A stretch of DNA of 16,500 nucleotides. Source: Atopobium sp. UBA6362 (lineage in GTDB: Bacteria; Actinomycetota; Coriobacteriia; Coriobacteriales; Atopobiaceae). Below the pieces are notes generated by a model, which was given only the letters and a program-made list of their open reading frames with translations, had not been told where the DNA came from and searched no databases. The stretch covers positions 20,749 through 37,248 of the forward strand of contig DJRK01000050.1 of the NCBI GenBank assembly GCA_002440065.1, written 5' to 3'. Below, one piece after another: positions 9,278-14,970 of the stretch; position 1 is the first letter of the stretch, and every line of letters starts with the position of its first letter. The position numbers were made by a program, and so were the translations under genes.

Positions 9278-9407
9278 CGGCACGTCAGGCGGGCGGCAGG
9301 CCGGGGCGTCCCGACCGACCCCCAGCGGCAACAAAGACGGGGCACGCCAAAAGCAAATCTCAGCGCCCCGGGCATGATTCGTCGCCCCGTTTCCCGCGAT
9401 TCCGTGA
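9278..9407. other. Gene-free stretch upstream of gatC
   Basis: Part of the 454-base gap between gatC and the nagE-like gene; the rest of that gap holds the MITE-like element and the nagE-like terminator. No coding frame with a binding site was seen. An imperfect GC hairpin is possible around 9303-9323 (GGGG-C-GTC against GAC-CCCC), and CGGGGC near 9340 can pair with GCCCCG near 9365. Neither has a U-tract. Confidence 0.4.
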
Positions 9408-9416
9408 CCGCACGAG

Positions 9417-9579
9417 ACCAAAACTTAAAGAACTCTGACTTTTCCGACATTTGTACAAAATCATCGAGTAGCACGGCACGGGACCGTCGTTTTTCCTGCG
9501 GTTTTCTGCCTGCTACATAGGTTGATGCTCATGAAGTTCGTACAAATGTCGGAAAAGTCAGAGTTCTTTAAGTCATGGG
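9417..9579. mobile_element. MITE-like inverted-repeat element with 34-bp perfect arms
   Basis: Positions 9423-9456 and 9540-9573 are a perfect 34-bp inverted repeat (arms end in ACTTAAAG outside and TTTGTAC inside), separated by 83 bases. The pairing continues imperfectly for six more bases on each side. The resulting 163-bp unit is flanked by identical 9-base direct repeats CCGCACGAG (9408-9416 and 9580-9588), each exactly six bases from the perfect arms, as expected of a target-site duplication. The inner region has a second stem (CATC..GTAGCA against TGCTAC..GATG). It encodes no protein. It lies upstream of gatC and beyond the terminator of the nagE-like gene. The inside motif CATCGAGTAGC recurs in the element at 13364-13490. 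Confidence 0.7.
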
Positions 9580-9630
9580 CCGCACGAGGCCATTCGCGGG
9601 CCCGGAGGGCACGTCGCCCGCTCACGAAAG

Positions 9631-9660
9631 AAGCCCGCCCCGATCAACCGGGACGGGCTT
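9631..9660 (-). terminator. Intrinsic terminator after the nagE-like gene
   Basis: AAGCCCG (9631-9637) pairs with CGGGCTT (9654-9660). After one mismatch, three more GC pairs close a loop of eight bases. On the minus strand the stem is followed by CTTTCGTG next to the TT of the stem, giving TTCTTTC. It lies 34 bases after the stop of the PTS EIICB gene. Confidence 0.75.
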
Positions 9661-9694
9661 GCCTGCGGAGATTGGGCGCAATGGCGAGCAGGGG

Positions 9695-11191
9695 CTAGAC
9701 GAGCTTCTTCAGTTCATCGTAGACGGCCTGGACCTGCGTGCCGATGACGACCTGCGCGGTCTCGACAGTCGGGCGGATGACGCCGGCGGCACCGGCGGCC
9801 TTGCAGGCAGCCTCGTCGACCTTAGAGGAATCGACGACCTCAAAGCGCAGGCGCGTCGCGCAGAAGTCATAGTTCTTGATGTTCTCCTTGCCGCCCACGG
9901 CAGCCAGGACGCCCGCGGCGATAGCAGCGAACTTGTCGTCGCCCGCGACGGTCGCGGCGATGGCGGGAGCGTCCCCGGCCTCGTCCTCGCGGCCCGGGGT
10001 CATGAGGTTGAACTTGGTGATGGCAAAGCGGAACACCAGGTAGAAGACCACGAACGCGGCGATGCCCAGCGGGATGATGAGCCAGGTGTTGGCGGCGGCG
10101 GGCAGGCTGGCGGAGAAGAGCAGGTCGGTCGCGCCGGCCGAGAAGCAGAAGCCCGCGCGGAAGTTCACGTAGTACACGATGACGGTGAAGATGCCGTACA
10201 GGGCAGCGTAGACCACGTAGAGCGGGAAGCACAGGAACATGAAGCCGAACTCAAAGGGCTCGGTAACGCCGCAAACGAAGGCGCAGATGGCGGCGGAGAC
10301 CACGAGGCCGATGGCAGCCTTCTTGTTCTTGGCGGTCTGGACCATGGCCAGGGCAGCGCCCGGAATGCCGAACATCATGCACGGGAAGAAGCCGGACATG
10401 TACATGCCGAGGCTCCAAGACACGTCAGCGGAGGTCTCGCCGGCCCAGAAGTGAGTCAGGTCGCCCAGGCCAATGGTGTCGAACCAGAAGACGTTGTTGA
10501 GGGCGTGGTGCAGACCGGTCGGGATGAGCAGTCGGTTGAGGAAGGCGTAGATGCCGGCGCCGATGCCGCCGAGGGAGGCGATGCCCTCGCCCAGCGCGAC
10601 CAGCGCGCCAAAGATGAGCGGCCACGCAAAGAGCAGGACGACGGAGACGAGGATAGAGACGACGGCCGTGGCGATGGCGACGGAGCGCTTGCCCGAGAAG
10701 AACGCCAGCCAGTCGGGCAGGCGGGTGCCCTTGAACTTGTTGTAGCAGGTGCCGCCGATGATGGCGGACAGGATACCGATGAAGGAGTTGCCGGCGATCT
10801 TGCTAAAGGCGATGCCCTCGGCGGTGAGGAGCCAAGCGGCCTGGGCATCGGCGTCCATGCCGCGCATCGCGCCGACGACGGCCGGCGAGAGGAGCTGTTG
10901 GATCATCAGGAAGGCGACGAGGCCGGCCAGGCCGGCGGTGCCGTCGTGGTCGTCGGCCAGGCCGACGGCGGCGCCGATGGCGAAGAGCCACGCCATGTTG
11001 TCGATAAGGGCGCCGCCCGCCTTGATGAGCAGGAAACCGACCGTGTAAGCGGCTCCGGTGGTCGCCGCGCCCGTAACGCCCATGGCACCGGGGGCGAGCA
11101 GGTAGCCCACGCCCATGAGAATGCCGGCCACGGGAAGCGCCGCGACGGGAAGCATCAGCGCTTTGCCGAGCTTCTGCAGGTACTTCATCAT
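9695..11191 (-). CDS. nagE: PTS N-acetylglucosamine-type EIICB permease (NagE-like)
   Basis: A 498-residue sugar permease of the glucose/GlcNAc PTS family. It imports a hexose, most likely N-acetylglucosamine, and phosphorylates it. The EIIC membrane domain covers about residues 1-370. The GlcNAc-type signatures FLNRLLIPTGLHHALNNVFWF, MYMSGFFPCMMFGIPGAALAM, VTEPFEFGFMF and FNLMTPGRED favour NagE over PtsG. The EIIB domain (about 415-498) carries the phosphorylated Cys444 in DFCATRLRF. Unlike E. coli NagE there is no fused EIIA; a separate EIIA gene lies upstream on the same strand. The frame stays open further upstream, but MMKYLQKLGKALMLPVAALPVAGI is the natural N-terminus and GAAGG precedes it by eight bases. 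Sugar specificity is inferred. Confidence 0.88.
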   Translation of the reverse strand: MMKYLQKLGKALMLPVAALPVAGILMGVGYLLAPGAMGVTGAATTGAAYTVGFLLIKAGGALIDNMAWLFAIGAAVGLADDHDGTAGLAGLVAFLMIQQLLSPAVVGAMRGMDADAQAAWLLTAEGIAFSKIAGNSFIGILSAIIGGTCYNKFKGTRLPDWLAFFSGKRSVAIATAVVSILVSVVLLFAWPLIFGALVALGEGIASLGGIGAGIYAFLNRLLIPTGLHHALNNVFWFDTIGLGDLTHFWAGETSADVSWSLGMYMSGFFPCMMFGIPGAALAMVQTAKNKKAAIGLVVSAAICAFVCGVTEPFEFGFMFLCFPLYVVYAALYGIFTVIVYYVNFRAGFCFSAGATDLLFSASLPAAANTWLIIPLGIAAFVVFYLVFRFAITKFNLMTPGREDEAGDAPAIAATVAGDDKFAAIAAGVLAAVGGKENIKNYDFCATRLRFEVVDSSKVDEAACKAAGAAGVIRPTVETAQVVIGTQVQAVYDELKKLV

Positions 11192-11442
11192 GGTAAAGAC
11201 CTTCTTTCTCTTGCTTCTTTCGTTTTGGGGACTCAATCCCCCTCGATGCGCCGGGACGGCCCGCCTCTCCGCAGAGCGGGCCGGTCCGACGCCAACCAGC
11301 ACCACAAAGCGGCGCGGAGACCGCAAAGTGAGGCAATTGGCGGCAAAGCAGCAGAATCATCCGGCGGCGTCATCAGCAACGCCGCAAACAGGTTTCCGGG
11401 TTTTGGAACTCGAAGCGTTGCGCGGGCACTGCCGCGACCGGG
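11192..11442 (-). other. Gap between the EIIA and EIICB genes with hairpins
   Basis: This 251-base stretch holds no supported gene. It contains three small inverted repeats: GGCCCGC/GCGGGCC at 11258-11282, GCGGCGT/ACGCCGC at 11364-11385, and GGGGA/TCCCC at 11227-11241. None is followed by a U-tract on the minus strand. They could structure the leader of the EIICB mRNA. I could not identify a BglG/GlcT-type antiterminator site or a clear promoter. Confidence 0.4.
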
Positions 11443-11976
11443 TTACTTGGTCACGTGCACGACCGGATCGCCGACCTCGACGTGGCCGTCCGGCACGGGC
11501 GAGACGTCGGCGCACTCGGCGGTGTTCGTGACCACGACGAAGACGGTGTCCTCGCAACCGGCGGCGGCGATCTTCTTGGCATCGAACCTTAAGGTGGGTT
11601 GGCCCGCCTCGACGGCATCGCCTTGAGCGACGAGGCTCTCGAAGCCCTCGCCCTTCATGTTGACGGTCTCGACGCCCACGTGGATAAGGACCTCGACGCC
11701 GCCGGCGGTCGTCACGCCCACCGCGTGGGGCATGAGCATGGTGACCGTGCCCGAGACGGGCGCGCAGGCGGTGTCGCCGGAAGGCTTGATGGCAATGCCC
11801 TTACCGAGCATCTCGGCCGAGAAGAGAGGCTCGGTGGTCTCTTTGAGCTGGAGGGTCTCACCGCTCACGGGGGCAACAAGGGCAACGGCGCCGGCCGCGG
11901 CAGCAGTCGCGGCGACGTCTCGTTCGGGCTTCTCGGCGTTTGCGTCCTTTTTCTTGAACAGGTCAAAGAGCCCCAT
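11443..11976 (-). CDS. PTS glucose-type EIIA component (Crr-like)
   Basis: A 177-residue soluble phosphocarrier that takes phosphate from HPr and passes it to EIIB. The N-terminus MGLFDLFKKK resembles the membrane-touching helix of E. coli Crr. The fold motifs APVSGETLQL, FSAEMLGKGIAI and CAPVSGTVTML are present. Both active-site histidines are there: His84 (MPHAVG) and the phosphorylated His99 (VLIHVGVETV), with the same 15-residue spacing as His75/His90 of E. coli EIIA-Glc. The ATG at 11976 follows AAGGGG by six bases; the frame stays open upstream without conserved sequence. It is upstream of the EIICB gene on the same strand, 251 bases away, and probably supplies the EIIA that EIICB lacks. 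It could also serve other PTS permeases in the cell. Confidence 0.92.
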   Translation of the reverse strand: MGLFDLFKKKDANAEKPERDVAATAAAAGAVALVAPVSGETLQLKETTEPLFSAEMLGKGIAIKPSGDTACAPVSGTVTMLMPHAVGVTTAGGVEVLIHVGVETVNMKGEGFESLVAQGDAVEAGQPTLRFDAKKIAAAGCEDTVFVVVTNTAECADVSPVPDGHVEVGDPVVHVTK

Positions 11977-12252
11977 GTCTATCCCCTTTCCGAGGGTGTG
12001 GTCCGAAAACGGTTGCTCGCCATGCCCAAGCTCTCGACTGCGAAGCGCCAAAACCTTCAAAACGTGCATCGAATTCAACTCCTGCAACCTTAGCGGTTTG
12101 CCGGAAATTGTTGAGGAACCGTGAAGAAACGATGGCGCGGACGGAGGATATCGCTCGGTGAACGGTGAGTAGATAACACCTGTAATTTTATGTGTTTACG
12201 CAGGTGGTACGTATATTTCGATTCCTGTTCTTATATGAGATACCAGTTGACT
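11977..12252. other. Gap between the BASS transporter and the EIIA gene
   Basis: No gene is supported in these 276 bases. Positions about 12174-12250 are clearly more AT-rich than the surroundings and contain the hairpin at 12177-12206. The side near EIIA presumably carries its promoter, but I found no convincing -35/-10 pair. TAAAAT on the minus strand (12185-12190) is -10-like without a -35 partner. Confidence 0.35.
12177..12206. repeat. Inverted repeat in AT-rich spacer, possible terminator of the BASS gene
   Basis: CACCTG (12177-12182) and CAGGTG (12201-12206) pair around an 18-base AT-rich loop, and TAA/TTA can extend the stem inward past a two-base bulge. On the minus strand the hairpin is about 46 bases after the BASS stop. 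No strong U-tract follows, so an operator is also possible. Confidence 0.35.
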
Positions 12253-13251
12253 TTAGTCGGAGAGCGCCTCGCAAGGCGCGGGCGCGGCGTCGGCCTCCCT
12301 GGTCTCTTCCCGGTCGAGGAGCCAGCGCATGAAGTTGCCGAAGCACGCGGCGAGCACCTGCTGGAACAGCGTGCCCATGATGACCGGGAACATCACCTCG
12401 CCGGGGAAATACTCCGCGGCGAGCACCGCGCCCGCCGAGATGTTGCGCATGCCTGTCTGGAACGTCATGGTCACGAGCGTCTCGCGCGAGCGGTGCCACA
12501 GGCGCGCGATGATGAGCCCCCAGAAATACCCCGTCGTGGCAAAGATCCCTATGAAGAAGACAACGCCCACGAGCTCCGGCGTTAGGTTGCGCATGTAGGG
12601 AGCCACGCCCGTCGAGTTGGACAGGATCACGAGCACGAGCGCAACCTTGGCCGCAGGCGAGAGGACCGGTGAGAGCGTCGACTTGCCCCAGCCGTGCGTC
12701 GCGTCGTTCACGACCATGCCCGCAAGGGCCGGCAGCGCGATCTGCGCGAGCATGTCCCACATCATGCCCGCCACGTCGACCTGGACCGTCTGGCCCAGCA
12801 GCAGCTTGAGCGTGAGCGGGATCGTCACGGGCGAGAGAACCGTGGACACGAGCAGCGTGGCAAGTCCCTGCGAGAGGTCGCCGCCGAACATGTTTATCCA
12901 CATGGTGGAGACCACGGCCACGGGGACCGAGTACTCGAGCACGATGCCGCAGACAAGGTTCGGGTCGTTGCCAAAGAACAGCGTGCCCAGGCCAAAGGCC
13001 ACGAGCGGCATCGCCACGACCGAGACCGCGAGCGTCACGAGCATCGACGCGGGACGCGCGAAGGCGCGGCCGAGGTTCGCGAGATTGTTGCCCAGGGCGC
13101 CTTGGAACGTCATGAACGCGAAAAGCGGCGTCACCCACGGCTTGAGAAAGTCGAGCTGCGCCGGGAACAGAACGCCCAGCGCAACGCAGATCGGCGCAAT
13201 AAACGCCAGGTGAGAGCCTATGAACTTACCGAACGACTTCCAAGTATCCAA
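12253..13251 (-). CDS. Bile acid:sodium symporter (BASS/SBF) family transporter
   Basis: A 332-residue multi-pass membrane protein with about nine or ten hydrophobic segments. It belongs to the bile acid:sodium symporter superfamily, whose bacterial members move organic anions or metabolites with sodium. The broken-helix region GIVLEYSVPVAVVSTMWINMFGGDLSQGLATLLVSTVLSPVTIP and the second repeat's TFQTGMRNISAGAVLAAEYF correspond to the family's two crossing helices, where sodium binds. No in-frame ATG precedes the conserved N-terminus (WKSFGKFIGSHLAFIAPICVALGVLFP). A TTG at 13249-13251 lies eight bases after AGGAGG (13260-13265), so TTG is the chosen start; a longer frame reaches 13341 without a binding site. 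The C-terminal tail is acidic. The substrate is unknown. Confidence 0.88.
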   Translation of the reverse strand: MDTWKSFGKFIGSHLAFIAPICVALGVLFPAQLDFLKPWVTPLFAFMTFQGALGNNLANLGRAFARPASMLVTLAVSVVAMPLVAFGLGTLFFGNDPNLVCGIVLEYSVPVAVVSTMWINMFGGDLSQGLATLLVSTVLSPVTIPLTLKLLLGQTVQVDVAGMMWDMLAQIALPALAGMVVNDATHGWGKSTLSPVLSPAAKVALVLVILSNSTGVAPYMRNLTPELVGVVFFIGIFATTGYFWGLIIARLWHRSRETLVTMTFQTGMRNISAGAVLAAEYFPGEVMFPVIMGTLFQQVLAACFGNFMRWLLDREETREADAAPAPCEALSD

Positions 13252-13259
13252 AGCAGCGG

Positions 13260-13265
13260 CCTCCT
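13260..13265 (-). promoter_or_regulatory. Ribosome binding site that sets a TTG start
   Basis: A perfect AGGAGG lies eight bases upstream of TTG (13249-13251). The protein frame before it has no conserved sequence, so this site decides the start of the BASS transporter. Confidence 0.7.
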
Positions 13266-13363
13266 CGCGTGAACAGGGGCCATGGTAGCGCGCCCACGGC
13301 GGCGCGGCCGAGTCTTGACGGGACGTTAACCGCGCGGACACGCGATGAAACCGGGCCGCAAAA

Positions 13364-13490
13364 GGCCTCGCTACTCGATGGTCCCAGACAAATCAAACAT
13401 TTGCGGAGGCAGTCTCGGCGTTTCCCCAGGATTCGGAATTGGAAGTCCGAGATTTGTTTGATTTATACGGAACCATCGAGTAGCCCGGCC
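13364..13490. repeat. Imperfect inverted-repeat element between the MFS and BASS genes
   Basis: Outer arms GCTACTCGATGGT (13370-13382) and its exact complement (13472-13484) are followed inward, after seven unmatched bases on each side, by AAATCAAACA (13390-13399) and its exact complement (13455-13464). GGCC two bases outside each arm extends the symmetry to 13364 and 13490. The central 55 bases have no frame of interest. The right arm CATCGAGTAGCCCGGC (13474-13489) matches 9462-9477 at 15 of 16 positions, and TCCGAnATTTGT also occurs in both elements. The element starts 9 bases after the MFS stop, so it may also act as a terminator. It belongs to the same repeat family as 9417-9579. Confidence 0.7.
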
Positions 13491-13499
13491 CAAAAGGGG

Positions 13500-14705
13500 T
13501 TATCGGCGCCGCGCAACGGCCCAGAAGGCGAGCGCGATGACGACCGTGGCCACGCTCGCGCCCAGAAGCACCGGCTGCACGCCGAGCGCGCCGGCGAGGA
13601 ACGGCGCCGCAAGCAGCGGCAGCACGCCGGCCCCGTTCAGGCCCACGCGCATGGTCGCCATGACGCGGCCCACATGCCCGGGCTCGCAGCGTTCCTGCGT
13701 AAGCGTCGCGCGCACCGGCCCCATGGCGCCGAAGCCCACGCCGCAGACGGCCTGCCCGACCGCGGCCACCCACACGTTCCCCGTGCCCACATAGATGACC
13801 GAGCCCACGCCCGTGACCAGGAGCGCCACGGCCAGGAGCCCCATCGTGAGCCGCTTCCCGGGGACCTTCATGACCAGCAGCGACCCCACCGTGCCGCCGA
13901 TGCCGGCGATGGCGGAGAGCCAGCCCATCCATTGGGCGCCCACCCTGAGCACGTCTCGGTAAAACAGGCTCTCGAGCGAATCGAACGCGCCGTAGGCAAA
14001 GAAGCCCATGAACCCCATGAGGAAGATCAGCCGCAGGTCGGCGCTTCTCGCCGTCACGCGCACGCCCTCGGATAGCGTGGCAAGAAGACCGCCCTCCGCC
14101 CGGTCGCCCGAGCCATCGGCCGCAGCGCCCGTCTCGGCGCGCTTCGCCTCCGGCGTGGCCAAGACGAGCGCGACGGCCGGCAACGGCGACAACGCCAGAA
14201 GGGCAAAGACCGCCTGGTTCGTCGCCGCGCTCGTTATGAGGCCGCCCAAGGCCGGCCCCACAATAACGGCCACGCTCGTCGCGGTGTTGTTCAGGCTGTT
14301 CATGCGCAGGAGCGCTGAAGCGTCCTCGGAGAGGTAGCGCGGGTAGGCGTCGACGGCCGTCGTCCCCGTGCCAAAGAGCAGGCCGACCGCCACCGCCAGG
14401 ACGTAAAGCACGGGATAGCTTATCGGCACGAGCAGGCCCGCGAAGCCGCAGGCCGCGAGGACGACGAGGGTAGCCGCCAGAGCGCGCCTGGGCCCCACGG
14501 CGTCCACGACGGCGCCGGCGCAGAAGCTGCCGACGATGAGCGCCAGGTTCAAGCAGAACACCAGCGCGGAGACCTCGGCGGCGCCCGCTCCTAGGACATA
14601 GGTGGCGCACCCGATCACGCCCACGAAGTACGTGGACTGAAAACCCAATTGCATAAAGAAGTTCGCCGCGACGAGCCGTCGCGTCGGAGAGCCAAAGAGA
14701 TTCAA
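13500..14705 (-). CDS. Major facilitator superfamily transporter (EntS-like MFS_3 type)
   Basis: A 401-residue, 12-helix MFS protein, probably a proton-driven exporter. The first half holds the VVDAVGPRRALAATL loop between helices 2 and 3, in the place of the MFS motif A. A charged cytoplasmic loop (about 190-220, EAKRAETGAAADGSGDRAEGG) divides the two six-helix halves. The second half has MKVPGKRLTMGLL and the RATLTQERCEPGHVGRVMATMR segment, typical of MFS_3/EntS-like exporters. The frame can be opened at a GTG at 14756, but that codon has no binding site. The TTG at 14703-14705 lies six bases after GGAG (14712-14715) and gives MNLFGSPTRRLVAANFFMQLG, so it is preferred. The cargo cannot be inferred. 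It is followed by the repeat at 13364-13490. Confidence 0.88.
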   Translation of the reverse strand: MNLFGSPTRRLVAANFFMQLGFQSTYFVGVIGCATYVLGAGAAEVSALVFCLNLALIVGSFCAGAVVDAVGPRRALAATLVVLAACGFAGLLVPISYPVLYVLAVAVGLLFGTGTTAVDAYPRYLSEDASALLRMNSLNNTATSVAVIVGPALGGLITSAATNQAVFALLALSPLPAVALVLATPEAKRAETGAAADGSGDRAEGGLLATLSEGVRVTARSADLRLIFLMGFMGFFAYGAFDSLESLFYRDVLRVGAQWMGWLSAIAGIGGTVGSLLVMKVPGKRLTMGLLAVALLVTGVGSVIYVGTGNVWVAAVGQAVCGVGFGAMGPVRATLTQERCEPGHVGRVMATMRVGLNGAGVLPLLAAPFLAGALGVQPVLLGASVATVVIALAFWAVARRR

Positions 14706-14790
14706 CTGTCGCTCCAAAAAAGATGGAAGGGAATGGGCACAAGTATGGCGTGGCACGGCCTAAGGCCTAAAGACGCCGCTCTCATACATA

Positions 14791-14818
14791 AACATATGCC
14801 GCCTCTCATCGGAGCCAA
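14791..14818 (-). promoter_or_regulatory. Candidate promoter for the MFS gene
   Basis: On the minus strand TTGGCT (14813-14818) and TATGTT (14791-14796) are 16 bases apart, and each matches the -35/-10 consensus at four of six positions. They lie about 86 bases upstream of the TTG start. A second -10-like TATACT is at 14826-14831, without a good -35. Confidence 0.3.
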
Positions 14819-14841
14819 TGCACCCAGTATAGAAGGGATCA

Positions 14842-14962
14842 GGGACAGGTTCGAAATCCTTCATTTGGATAAAAACGGGGACAGGTTCGAAATTTACTCA
14901 TTTGAGCATTTTTCGAACCTGTCCCCAAAAGCTCTCATTTGGAAGAAAAACGAACCTGTCCC
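14842..14962. repeat. Array of four GGGACAGGTTCG motifs, two direct and two inverted
   Basis: GGGACAGGTTCG occurs at 14842-14853 and 14878-14889. Its complement occurs at 14914-14925 and 14951-14962. The steps are 36, 36 and 37 bases. TCATTTG sits between them at 14861, 14898 and 14935, exactly 37 bases apart. The middle pair forms a hairpin with 16-bp perfect arms (14877-14892 and 14911-14926) and an 18-base loop with a nested CTCA/TGAG stem. The array starts 8 bases after the GH3 stop and ends just upstream of the MFS promoter region. It resembles clustered REP/BIME-type palindromes rather than CRISPR. Confidence 0.8.
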
Positions 14963-14970
14963 AAAAGTTG

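Noticed and set aside
9241..9474. Extension of gatC to 182 residues
   Set aside because: The extra residues have no GatC homology, and AGGAGGA lies directly before the start at 9240.
11192..11326. Longer N-terminus for the EIICB gene
   Set aside because: The upstream residues do not look like a PTS N-terminus, while MMKYLQKLGKALMLPVAALPVAGI does.
11227..11385. BglG/GlcT-type antiterminator target or a sugar riboswitch in front of the EIICB gene
   Set aside because: Hairpins exist, but none resembles the known RAT consensus and no terminator with a U-tract overlaps them.
9575..11626. Long plus-strand open frame opposite the nagE-like gene
   Set aside because: Same reason: low-complexity Glu/Gly/Asp-rich shadow product, and the minus-strand gene has full PTS domain evidence.
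14842..14962. CRISPR array, suggested by the regular 36-37-base spacing
   Set aside because: The repeated cores are only 12 bases and change orientation at the middle, the intervals also share TCATTTG so they are not unique spacers, and no cas gene is present.
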